From assembly GCA_028872875.1 (NCBI GenBank), contig JAGWOC010000024.1:1-41930 (forward strand): 41,930 nucleotides of DNA. The letters run 5' to 3'. Below, piece by piece: positions 1 through 6,777 of the stretch (positions are counted from its first letter, which is position 1; each line of letters starts with the position of its first letter). Source of the stretch: Chloroflexota bacterium (GTDB lineage: Bacteria; Chloroflexota; Dehalococcoidia; DSTF01; JACRBR01). The notes beneath the pieces are model-generated. The model saw nothing but the letters and a program-made list of their open reading frames with translations. It was not told the DNA's origin and ran no database searches. The translations under genes were made by a program, and so were the position numbers.

Positions 1-2
1 CG

Positions 3-140
3 TCGGCGCTGGCGGCGGTGGGCATCGTCGCGTCGCTGCTGATCGACGACAAGGCGGCGGCGGGGACGATGGCGCCGGCGCGCGTGCGCGCCGCGGCCGA
101 GACGGCGGACGAGGCGGAGGCGGCGGTAGTGGTGGGGTGA
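3..140 (+). CDS. C-terminal end of a membrane protein (partial)
   Basis: The reading frame is open from the left edge and stops at the TGA at 138-140. It encodes about 45 residues: a hydrophobic stretch (SALAAVGIVASLLI) that looks like the last transmembrane helix, then a short Ala/Glu-rich hydrophilic tail. This arrangement fits the C-terminus of a multi-pass transporter such as an MFS permease, but the rest of the gene lies outside the window, so the family is a guess. Codon use (gcg, gtg, gac) matches the high-GC host genes. The roughly 285 bases that follow, before the lower-GC island, hold nothing I can identify. Confidence 0.5.
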   Translation, partial: SALAAVGIVASLLIDDKAAAGTMAPARVRAAAETADEAEAAVVVG

Positions 141-424
141 GGTGGGAGGCCCGGGGCGCTGGGGATTGGACGCTGAGAGATGTGACTTGTCTCACAGCCC
201 CTGGAGCGCACCTTCGGCGAGAGCCGGCGGCGCGTGAGGTGATCGGCCGCCTGCCGGGAGAGCGCAGCTGCTTGTCGCTCGTCTGGGCCGCCCTCGGCGG
301 ACAGCCGCTGGTCGATCTCGGCGGTGTGGACCTCCTCGGCATACCTACGGGAGTCTACGCCCATCGCCACTTTTGCACCGGGATTGGGACGCCACCTCGT
401 TGTGCGACGTGGAGAAGCGCAACG

Positions 425-1465
425 CTACAGAGGGAAGATGCGTCTCCACGCGGCGATTGCGCCGGCTGTGTCTCCTTGCAGGAGTCGAAGCACAGCGTCG
501 TCAGCTGCGTGTAGTCCAATACACAATGCCAAGAAGCTGTCGCTGCGGTCCTTATAGTCAAGGTTCGTGTCCAGTGCAGGGCCGAGACCGGTTGGATCCG
601 AGCACCCGGCTCGCACTTGATCACGCAGGGAAAAAAGGCAGGCATGAACTGCCTGCGCGAGATTCGGAACTCGCCATTGTTCGAACGCATGCTCAACCAT
701 CACTTCGAGGTGGATGCCTTTGAGCCGCCCCTGGTTCCGGTTTGTGTTCCACCACTTCATCATGCGCACGGCTGGCAGGACGAGGCCGTTGTGCTTCTGG
801 TTGAGCTCCGTCAGCCGGCGCTGGTCCTCCTTCGGATTCGTCGCCTTCCACCACACCATATTGTGACCTTGTGGCATGAAATAGCGATCGCTTCCGTATT
901 CGGATCGCACGTTCTTCGCGTACATCACGGGAGTCACGTCGACGTTCAGATCCCCGAATCGCAAGAATGCCGACTTACCCTTGTCGCTGGGGCCGATTTC
1001 GTCGGCCGCGCTTGACAATCTGACAATGCTCTGTAGTTGAGTTACGAACCGCGCCAACACTTGGTGCGCTGAGATCCATCCCTCTTCTCTCAGGGACAAG
1101 TCAGTCTCAAGTGGCCCCGGCGTGTTGCCCTCCAAGTACCACGTGACGACGCCCTGCTTCATGACCACCGTGCCTGAGTTCAAGACAATGTAGATGTCGA
1201 CGTCATCGAGAGGCTGGCACTGCGTCTTGCGTCCGAAGGACCCCGCGCCGAAGCCCTCGTCGCGAATGATGAGCAGCCCGCGGGGACCGATCTGCGCCTC
1301 GATGAGGCGGATCACCGCATCCCGAATCTCGCGACCCCTCTTGGTGTCCTCCGCAGTCAGGTCAACGCTGCGAGCGCAGAATCGCTGAAACGCATCTTCC
1401 TCTTCGGGACTGAGAGGGTGCTGCATCAGCAACGTGACGCCTGCGGATGTTGTCATTCCTGCCAT
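425..1465 (-). CDS. CBASS-like CD-NTase (SMODS nucleotidyltransferase)
   Basis: A nucleotidyltransferase of the cGAS/DncV-like family, about 346 aa, which in known CBASS systems makes a cyclic oligonucleotide that activates an effector. The Pol-beta core is visible: a glycine-serine motif GAGSFGRKT at residues 73-81, the metal-binding pair D88 and D90 in LDDVDI, and the third carboxylate D176 in LNVDVTPV. Further on, MMKWWN and GIHLEVMVEHAF match the helical region typical of SMODS cyclases. I chose the ATG at 1465 because GGTGG lies 5 bases upstream. A GTG at 1474 and an ATG at 1456 (ATGA overlap with the upstream stop) are alternatives. The gene overlaps the 3' end of the upstream membrane-protein gene, so the two are probably coupled. 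GC content is visibly lower than in recJ next door, suggesting transfer. The nucleotide product cannot be read from sequence. Confidence 0.85.
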   Translation of the reverse strand: MAGMTTSAGVTLLMQHPLSPEEEDAFQRFCARSVDLTAEDTKRGREIRDAVIRLIEAQIGPRGLLIIRDEGFGAGSFGRKTQCQPLDDVDIYIVLNSGTVVMKQGVVTWYLEGNTPGPLETDLSLREEGWISAHQVLARFVTQLQSIVRLSSAADEIGPSDKGKSAFLRFGDLNVDVTPVMYAKNVRSEYGSDRYFMPQGHNMVWWKATNPKEDQRRLTELNQKHNGLVLPAVRMMKWWNTNRNQGRLKGIHLEVMVEHAFEQWRVPNLAQAVHACLFSLRDQVRAGCSDPTGLGPALDTNLDYKDRSDSFLALCIGLHAADDAVLRLLQGDTAGAIAAWRRIFPL

Positions 1466-1992
1466 AATTTCCACCAGCTGAGGCGTCGCCGGGCATCCGA
1501 GGCAAAACTACGAAGCTCAGATTCGACTGAGGGAATGCCGAGCGAGCCGATGTTCATGCCCGAGGGATTCTCAACGGGTGGCGCTAGCCATGCGTCCCGG
1601 AGAGGTTGCTCTGCAGCCTGTTTCACGGCGGCTACGAGGATTGAATAGGAACGCTCAGCCTGCAGCAGTTCGACGAGCATCCAGTTCTGATCGAAGAGCA
1701 AGCGCTCTTGGAGTTGGTGCATCTGATCTGCGAGGTTGTGCAGTGTTTCAGGATCACTGTTCATGCGGCGGCGGATGCGGTAGGGGAGCTCCAGCCACGC
1801 AAGCGCATCGGTGACGGCCCTCGCACACGTCGCCTTCTTTTCGTCCATGCGTCGTTGCCGAATAGCGAAGAAATAAGCGATTGCCGCGGCACCCGCGACG
1901 GCCCCAAGCGCGACGAGTTGCGTGAGCACATCACGTCTGACGGCCGCGAGCGATGAGATTGGATGGATGATCTGAACGACGTGGAGGAGCAT
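1453..1992 (-). CDS. Single-pass membrane protein, candidate CBASS effector
   Basis: A protein of 179 aa that I do not recognise as a named family. One clear transmembrane helix (LVALGAVAGAAAIAYFFAI) lies at about residues 23-42, followed by a basic stop-transfer stretch RQRRMDEKK. After it comes a soluble, mostly helical domain of about 130 residues. The start ATG at 1992 is supported by GAGGTG five bases upstream. The gene ends inside the start region of the CD-NTase gene (about 13 bases of overlap with the chosen start, or ATGA with the alternative), so the two are probably translated together. By analogy with CBASS operons, where a small membrane protein beside the cyclase is the killing effector, this is the best effector candidate. 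That role is inferred from position only. It lacks the 2TM or 4TM layout of the common CBASS membrane effectors. Confidence 0.6.
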   Translation of the reverse strand: MLLHVVQIIHPISSLAAVRRDVLTQLVALGAVAGAAAIAYFFAIRQRRMDEKKATCARAVTDALAWLELPYRIRRRMNSDPETLHNLADQMHQLQERLLFDQNWMLVELLQAERSYSILVAAVKQAAEQPLRDAWLAPPVENPSGMNIGSLGIPSVESELRSFASDARRRLSWWKLWQE

Positions 1993-2055
1993 TGACACCT
2001 CACACCCGTTGCCGCTGTGGCGGGCCGAACGCGACGTAGCGAGGGAGGTGCTCGT

Positions 2056-2646
2056 TCATGTCAGTTGCTGCCACATCTGCACAAATGCCGTGGCCTGCGC
2101 GCGCAGGTAAATGGGAAGATCGCTCTTCGTGAGCTTGCCTTCGATGAGCTTGCCAGTGGGTACGTCGAGTAGTGCGACATCGTGATTCGCGATGGCTTGA
2201 GAGACCAAGAGCAGAATGATGTCCGCGCGGTGTTTCGTCGGCCGTGGCTCCTTCTTGAAATAGAGCTTGACGCAGAGACGTCCACTTGGCGTCCTGTAGC
2301 ACAGTTCGGGATTCACACGCACGATGAGCCCATCGTGCTCCCAGCGATCCCTTTTGGGCCGCGTGGCGATCGTCCCCGGGCGTCGCCTAGCGAACTTCCG
2401 GAACCCGGCCAACGCGGCTTGGTAGTTCGCGCTCTTGCCTACTCGCGCGGCTAGTGCGAGCTGCTCGACTTGCCTTAGAGTCCGGCGCCCGTATTCGGCA
2501 TCGATGATCCACTCACGAAGGTCGCGCCAATAGTCGTGAGCGGGCTCATACTCCCCGCGCTGCTTTAGCTCCCTGACCTTGACAAGCTGCGACGGTCCGG
2601 GTGCGAGCGCATAGTCCACGAAGTCGGTGAGGCTTATCTCTGGCAT
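2056..2646 (-). CDS. Conserved hypothetical protein of the defence-like island
   Basis: A 196-aa soluble protein without signal peptide or membrane segment. The N-terminal part (TDFVDYALAPGPSQLVKVRE, then a region rich in charged helices) and the C-terminal part (VRVNPELCYRTPSGRLCVKL, later LIEGKLTKSDLPIYL) resemble a widespread conserved hypothetical family that I know only as uncharacterised. The C-terminal half reads like an alternating alpha/beta domain. The start ATG at 2646 is the first Met that gives the conserved-looking N-terminus; only a weak purine tract precedes it. It lies between the frameshifted small gene and the membrane protein (63-base gap to the latter) on the same strand, so all may share a transcript. 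I assign no function. Confidence 0.55.
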   Translation of the reverse strand: MPEISLTDFVDYALAPGPSQLVKVRELKQRGEYEPAHDYWRDLREWIIDAEYGRRTLRQVEQLALAARVGKSANYQAALAGFRKFARRRPGTIATRPKRDRWEHDGLIVRVNPELCYRTPSGRLCVKLYFKKEPRPTKHRADIILLLVSQAIANHDVALLDVPTGKLIEGKLTKSDLPIYLRAQATAFVQMWQQLT

Positions 2647-2864
2647 CTTTTCTCTGACGCGGTTAGCGCGCCCGTCTGGATGTACGGCCGCTGGTTCGTA
2701 GCCTTGAGCGACACGCCGAGATCCGATGCGCGCCATTGCACCGCCTCCGGCCCGGCCGATCTTGATGCCGATAACGCGGGTCGGCGTGTTGCCGCGTGCC
2801 AGGTCACGCAGTTTGGCGTCCGCGGTGGGCGTCCAGGGTGGCGGTGATTGGTTGGCTTGGCCAT
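2634..2864 (-). pseudogene. Frameshifted small DNA-binding-like gene
   Basis: Two reading frames together spell one small protein. It starts at the ATG at 2864 (MAKPTN) with a good ribosome site GGAGGG seven bases upstream. The core WTPTADAKLRDLARGN and TPTRVIGIKIGR is in a second frame. The tail EAVQWRASDLGVSLKATNQR is back in the first frame. This order matches a common small family of the form WT-x-L-x-LA-G-x-T-x-IG-x-LGR-x-AV-x-KAS-x-LG-x-S-L-K-x-TNQRPY, which looks like a helix-turn-helix or SANT-like DNA-binding protein. The shifts, one near 2834-2850 and one near 2745-2765, are single-base and compensate. Either the gene is decaying or there are two sequencing errors; both shifts sit in GC-rich runs. 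Its 3' end overlaps the start of the downstream gene by about 13 bases. Confidence 0.55.
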
Positions 2865-2900
2865 GGCGGGCCCTCCGAACAGATGATCTACTTCCAATCG

Positions 2901-2929
2901 ATCTACCTGATCCAGGCAACGGCCGTCAA
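2901..2929 (-). promoter_or_regulatory. Promoter of the CD-NTase island
   Basis: On the minus strand TTGACG (2929-2924) is separated by 17 bases from GTAGAT (2906-2901), about 37 bases before the ATG at 2864. GTAGATC occurs twice here with roughly 14 bases between copies (on the minus strand around 2906-2900 and 2891-2885), a possible operator. The 345-base divergent gap 2865-3209 between the island and recJ otherwise holds only the recJ promoter. Confidence 0.4.
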
Positions 2930-3196
2930 GGAGACCACGATATGATGCGCTCGACGGCTGCCCGGAGGCTCGCAACCACTACATCTGGGGTAGAGGGTGG
3001 CGTCCCATCCCTGGTGTAAGCGTGGGCGGGCGCTGACCCTTCTCTCCGCGTCATGTTACGCCGCCTGCGTCGTACGCGCTGCACGTCTCGTTGGGGCGGC
3101 GCGCGGTGGCGGGTCGGACAGCTCCCGGCGCAGCTCCCGCGGCAGGCGCGAGCGTCCTGCCTATGCCATGCGCCCCGCCCCGGCGGCACACCGTGC

Positions 3197-3202
3197 TACA
3201 CT
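3197..3202 (+). promoter_or_regulatory. -10 box of recJ, leaderless spacing
   Basis: TACACT lies 7 bases before the recJ ATG at 3210, so transcription would start at or next to the start codon. No Shine-Dalgarno sequence fits in the gap. Confidence 0.45.
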
Positions 3203-3209
3203 CGCGGCG

Positions 3210-4934
3210 ATGACGACGCCGCAGACGCCTGAGGCCATCGACGTGCCGCCGGGGCCGCGGCGGCGGCGCTGGCGCGGGCGGGAGCGGCCGGCAGCGAAGC
3301 CGGCGGGCGAGTGGCCGGAGATCATCGGCCGGCTGCTGGCGCTGCGCGGCATGACCGACGCCGCGGCGGCGCGCGCATTCATCGGCCCGCCGCAGGGGCT
3401 CCCGGACCCGTACGCACTGCCGCACCTCGACATCGCGGTCGCGCGGCTGCTGCGCGCCACCGAGACCGGCGAGACCGTCGCGGTGTTCGGCGACTTCGAC
3501 GTCGACGGCGTGACGTCGGTGGCACAGCTCAGCGAGGGGCTGGCGGCGCTCGGCGCGGTGCCGGTGCCGTACGTGCCGGATCGCTTCAGCGAGGGCTACG
3601 GGCTGAACGTCGCCGCCATCGAGCGGCTGCACGCGGGCGGCGCGACGCTGCTGCTGACGGCCGACTGCGGCACGAGCAGCATCGACGAGGTGGCGCGCGC
3701 GCGGCAGCTCGGAATGGACGTGATCATCCTCGACCATCACACCGTGCCGCCGGCGCTACCGGAGGCGACGGCGCTCGTCAACCCGAAGCTCAGGGACGCG
3801 CGGCCGGGCGGGCTGCTGGAGCTGGCGACGGCGGGGCTGGCGTTCCACGCCGTCGCGGCGCTGCACGCGGCGGCGGGCCGGGCGTTCGACGCGGACGCCT
3901 ACCTCGACCTGGCGGCGCTGGGCACGGTGTGCGACATGGCGCCGCTCGCCGACGAGAACCGGCGCCTCTTGCGCACGGGGCTGGGCGCGCTGGCGCGGAC
4001 GCGGCGGCCGGGCCTGCGCGCGCTGATGGAGGCTTCGGGCATCGAGCCGGGGCGCGTGACGGCGGAGGACATCGGCTACAAGCTGGGGCCGCGGCTGAAC
4101 GCGGCGGGGCGCATCGCCCACGCGAAGCTGGCGCTGGAGCTGCTGACGACGCGGGACGAAGAGCGCGGGCGCGACCTGGCGCGGCAGCTCGACGGGCTGA
4201 ACCGCGCGCGGCAGCAGCAGACGGCCGACGCGGTGGCGCTGGCGACGTCGATGCTGGGCGAGGGCGAGCCGCCGGCGCTGGTGATGATCGGCAGTGCGGA
4301 GTTCTCGTCGGGGATCGTCGGGCTGGTGGCGTCGAAGCTCGTGGACATCTACGCGCGGCCGGCGGTGGTGTACGAGCGGGGCGAGACGGTGAGCCGGGCG
4401 AGCTGCCGGAGCATCGACGAGTTCCACATCACCGACGCGCTGCGGGCGTGCGCGGACCTCTTCGTGCCGCCGCACGGGCGCTTCGGCGGGCACCGGGCCG
4501 CGGCGGGGTTTAGCATCGAGAACGAGAGGCTCGCCGAGCTGCGCGCGCGCCTGACGGCGGAGGCGGAGCGGGCGCTCTCGGGCGTCGAGCTTGTGCCGGT
4601 GCTGGAGATCGACTGCAACCTGCCGTTGCGGGCGCTGGGCGGCGAGGAGATCCGCTGGCTCGCGCGGCTGGGGCCGTTCGGCGTCGGCAATCCGGCACCG
4701 ACGTTCCTGGCGCGCGGCGTGACGGTGGCAGAGGCGCGCTACGTCGGCAACGGCGCGCAACACCTCAAGATGAAGCTACGGGACGGCGGCGCGACGTGGC
4801 CGGCGATCGGCTTCGACCTCGGCGAGTGCGCGGTGGAAGAGGGGGACCGCGTCGACGTGGTGTACGGGATCGGCGGCGACGGGTACGGCGGGACGCTGGA
4901 GCTGGCGGTGCTGGATGTGCGGGTAAGTTCATAG
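3210..4934 (+). CDS. recJ: Single-stranded-DNA-specific exonuclease RecJ
   Basis: RecJ, a 5'-to-3' exonuclease on single-stranded DNA used in recombination repair and mismatch repair, 574 aa, a normal bacterial length. The DHH-family motifs are in order: GDFDVDG at residues 94-100, ADCG at 151-154, the name-giving DHH at 175-177 (IILDHHTVPP), GTVCDMAPL with its metal-binding aspartate, GPRLNAAGRI, and the DHHA1-domain motif FGGHRAAAGF. A C-terminal beta-rich domain follows, as usual for RecJ. I chose the ATG at 3210 because it begins just before the conserved N-terminal region and has a -10 box 7 bases upstream; the longer open frame from 2997 has no family character. The gene stands alone and is divergent from the CD-NTase island. 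Confidence 0.95.
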   Translation: MTTPQTPEAIDVPPGPRRRRWRGRERPAAKPAGEWPEIIGRLLALRGMTDAAAARAFIGPPQGLPDPYALPHLDIAVARLLRATETGETVAVFGDFDVDGVTSVAQLSEGLAALGAVPVPYVPDRFSEGYGLNVAAIERLHAGGATLLLTADCGTSSIDEVARARQLGMDVIILDHHTVPPALPEATALVNPKLRDARPGGLLELATAGLAFHAVAALHAAAGRAFDADAYLDLAALGTVCDMAPLADENRRLLRTGLGALARTRRPGLRALMEASGIEPGRVTAEDIGYKLGPRLNAAGRIAHAKLALELLTTRDEERGRDLARQLDGLNRARQQQTADAVALATSMLGEGEPPALVMIGSAEFSSGIVGLVASKLVDIYARPAVVYERGETVSRASCRSIDEFHITDALRACADLFVPPHGRFGGHRAAAGFSIENERLAELRARLTAEAERALSGVELVPVLEIDCNLPLRALGGEEIRWLARLGPFGVGNPAPTFLARGVTVAEARYVGNGAQHLKMKLRDGGATWPAIGFDLGECAVEEGDRVDVVYGIGGDGYGGTLELAVLDVRVSS

Positions 4935-4968
4935 TTCATAGTTCATAGTTCATAGTGAATAGTCATAG
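4927..4968 (+). repeat. TTCATAG tandem repeat, left flank of the IVP cassette
   Basis: Four copies of TTCATAG in a row, then GTGAATAGTCATAG. The reverse complement matches the ACTATGAACTATTCACT repeat at 5383-5405 and the triplicated repeat at 41512-41559. It begins within the last codons of recJ. Confidence 0.8.
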
Positions 4969-4978
4969 GTTGAGAGAC

Positions 4979-5359
4979 ATGCAGGATTATCGGAAGCTGA
5001 GGGTGTGGCAGAAGTCGCACGAGCTGACGCTTGCGGTGTATCGGGCGAGTGAGCGATTTCCGAAGGCAGAAGTCTACGGGATCACGAGCCAGATGCGGAG
5101 ATCGTCGAGCTCGATCCCGACGAACATCGCGGAAGGTTGCGGACGATCCAGCAAGGCGGACTTTTTGCGCTTCCTACACGTCGCGCTGGGTTCGATCAAC
5201 GAGCTTTCGTACCAACTTCTGCTGTGCCGTGATCTCGGGATCCTCGACACGGGAGCCGATGAAGGACTCGCGGCGGATGCCCTCGAGATCCAGCGTATGC
5301 TCGGTGCGCTCATCCTGAAGATCAAGGCGGATTCGCAGGACATCGACACCACGACGTGA
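4979..5359 (+). CDS. Four-helix-bundle protein (23S rRNA intervening-sequence type)
   Basis: A 126-aa protein of the four-helix-bundle family first known from ORFs inside 23S rRNA intervening sequences and related to Avd of diversity-generating retroelements. Family signatures are visible: the N-terminal YRKLRVWQKSHELTLAVY, FPKAEVYGITSQMRRS, then SIPTNIAEGCGR, and LHVALGSINELSYQL. Members of the wider family form pentameric barrels of helical bundles and bind nucleic acid; the role of stand-alone copies is unknown. I took the ATG at 4979 because the family begins at QDYRKL; only the weak GAGAGA precedes it. The gene is framed by inverted copies of a short repeat and ends in a hairpin, as if it had arrived as a cassette between recJ and the desulfhydrase gene. 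No rRNA or reverse transcriptase is nearby. Confidence 0.9.
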   Translation: MQDYRKLRVWQKSHELTLAVYRASERFPKAEVYGITSQMRRSSSSIPTNIAEGCGRSSKADFLRFLHVALGSINELSYQLLLCRDLGILDTGADEGLAADALEIQRMLGALILKIKADSQDIDTTT

Positions 5360-5379
5360 TGACGACGCGCTCATCACGT
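5354..5379 (+). terminator. Hairpin at the 3' end of the IVP gene
   Basis: ACGTGATGA (5354-5362) pairs perfectly with TCATCACGT (5371-5379) around an 8-base loop. The stop codon of the four-helix-bundle gene is inside the left arm. There is no U tract, so it may be a terminator or a structural end of the cassette. Confidence 0.5.
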
Positions 5380-5382
5380 GAC

Positions 5383-5405
5383 CTATCCACTATGAACTAT
5401 TCACT
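5383..5405 (-). repeat. Inverted copy of the TTCATAG-type repeat
   Basis: CTATCCACTATGAACTATTC followed by ACT. Read on the minus strand it gives AGTGAATAGTTCATAGTG, the same motif as the left repeat at 4927-4968, so the four-helix-bundle gene is framed by inverted copies. Confidence 0.75.
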
Positions 5406-5421
5406 TCCCGGTGCGCTATGA
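5392..5421 (+). other. Leader minicistron coupled to the desulfhydrase gene
   Basis: An ATG inside the repeat opens a 9-codon frame (MNYSLPGAL) whose TGA overlaps the ATG of the next gene (CTATGA). The main gene has no Shine-Dalgarno sequence of its own, so termination-reinitiation is possible. It is too short to judge by coding bias. Confidence 0.35.
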
Positions 5422-6350
5422 CCCGCAAGCTCAACGTGCTGGCGCACCTGCCGACGCCGCTCGATGAGGCGCCGCGGCTGTCGGAGGCGCTCGGGGTGCG
5501 GGTGCTGATCAAGCGCGACGACCAGACGGGGCTCGCGCTGGGCGGCAACAAGGCGCGCAAGCTCGACTATCTGCTCGCGGACGCGATCGACAAGGGGTGC
5601 GACACGCTGGTGACGGCGGGCGGGCCGCAGTCGAACTTCGCGCGCATGACGGCGGCGGCGGCGGCGCGGTTTGGCATGGCGTGCCACCTGGTGCTGGGCG
5701 GCGAGGCGCCCGAGCGATACAGCGGCAACCTCGTGCTCGACCGGCTGTTCGGGGCGGAGCTGCACTTTGCCGGGACCGACAACTGGACCGTGCTCGAAGC
5801 CGAGGTCGAGCGCATCCGCAAGGAGCTGGGCACACGCGCGTACGCGATGCCCGTCGGCGGCGCGACGCCGGTGGGTGCGCTGGCGTACGTCGAGGCGGCG
5901 GACGAGCTGCTGGGGCAGATGCCGCAGCCTCCGGACTGGATCGTGGTCGCGGACGGCAGCGGCGGCACGCACGCGGGGCTGCTCGCGGGGCTGCCGGCAT
6001 CGGTGCGTGTGCTGGGCGTCGACGTCTCGCGGCCGGACGTACCGCTCGACCAGCGCGTGCGCGCGCTGGCGGCGAAGACGACGGAGGTGGCGGGGCGGCC
6101 GGCGCCGGCGGGTGAGGTGATCATCGCCGACCACACGGGGCCGCACTACGGTGCGATCACCGAAGAGTGCCGGGAGGCGGTGCGGCTCGTCGCGCGGACG
6201 GAGGGGATCCTGCTGGACCCGGTGTACACGGGGAAGGCGATGGCGGGGTTGATCGCGGCGGTCAGGCGGGGGCAGGTGGGCGGGACGGTGGTGTTCTGGC
6301 ACACCGGCGGCGCGGTGGCACTCTTCGCGGACGAGTACGCGGCGTTCTAA
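5418..6350 (+). CDS. PLP-dependent D-cysteine desulfhydrase / ACC deaminase family
   Basis: A 310-aa fold-type II PLP enzyme of the D-cysteine desulfhydrase/1-aminocyclopropane-1-carboxylate deaminase family. The Schiff-base lysine sits in GGNKARKLDYLL, the phosphate/substrate-binding stretch is TAGGPQSNFARMTAAAA, and the C-terminal LDPVYTGKAMAGL and FWHTGG are family motifs. Such enzymes break D-cysteine into pyruvate, ammonia and sulfide, or open ACC. The substrate cannot be fixed by eye, although the length and motifs sit closer to the DcyD type. The start at 5418 gives the expected N-terminus (LNVLAHLPTPL-x-EAPRLSEALG). It lies directly after the repeat-flanked cassette, which may have separated it from an older promoter; an overlapping 9-codon ORF precedes it. 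Confidence 0.85.
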   Translation: MTRKLNVLAHLPTPLDEAPRLSEALGVRVLIKRDDQTGLALGGNKARKLDYLLADAIDKGCDTLVTAGGPQSNFARMTAAAAARFGMACHLVLGGEAPERYSGNLVLDRLFGAELHFAGTDNWTVLEAEVERIRKELGTRAYAMPVGGATPVGALAYVEAADELLGQMPQPPDWIVVADGSGGTHAGLLAGLPASVRVLGVDVSRPDVPLDQRVRALAAKTTEVAGRPAPAGEVIIADHTGPHYGAITEECREAVRLVARTEGILLDPVYTGKAMAGLIAAVRRGQVGGTVVFWHTGGAVALFADEYAAF

Positions 6351-6451
6351 CGGCGCAGCGCTCTCGGCTGACGGCGGGACCGACGATCATCATCAGCGCC
6401 CGTTGCGTCGGAAAGCACGCTGGCGATTCGCCGGGCGCAGAAGCGCGGTGG

Positions 6452-6622
6452 TCAGGCCGGGTGGACCAGCCGCCTGACGAGGTCGAGCAGGTCGAAGACC
6501 TGGAAGAGGATGACGACCTCGATCGCAAGCATGGCGAGCATGAGGACGACCACCAGGAAGATGCCGGCGGCCATGAGCGTGAGTATCCCGCGGGGCACGG
6601 TCAGCGTCTCAGATGGGGTCAT
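6452..6622 (-). CDS. Small single-pass membrane protein (56 aa)
   Basis: A short frame from the ATG at 6622 encodes a hydrophilic N-terminus (MTPSETLTVPRG), then about 28 strongly hydrophobic residues (ILTLMAAGIFLVVVLMLAML and AIEVVILF), then an amphipathic, basic tail ending VRRLVHPA. The third-position GC bias (atc, gtc, ctc) and the clean membrane-protein profile argue that it is real. AGGG lies 14 bases upstream, a weak ribosome site. It lies 155 bases downstream of mreB on the same strand. I know no family for it. It might be a small partner of the envelope machinery, but that is only position. Confidence 0.5.
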   Translation of the reverse strand: MTPSETLTVPRGILTLMAAGIFLVVVLMLAMLAIEVVILFQVFDLLDLVRRLVHPA

Positions 6623-6777
6623 GGCACCGGCCGCCCTGGTTGGTGCGTCATGCGACCGATCAATGCACGACGCGCGCTCGGGAAACCACGGCCAAACGGC
6701 CCGTTTTCGCCGGGAACCCGCGTCCGAGAGCAGGGCGCCCGCCGATCTCTCGCATCCACCAACTGAAGGGCGCGAGA

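Noticed and set aside
4979-5359. Diversity-generating retroelement, suggested by the Avd-like protein
   Set aside because: No reverse transcriptase, template repeat or variable repeat is visible nearby.
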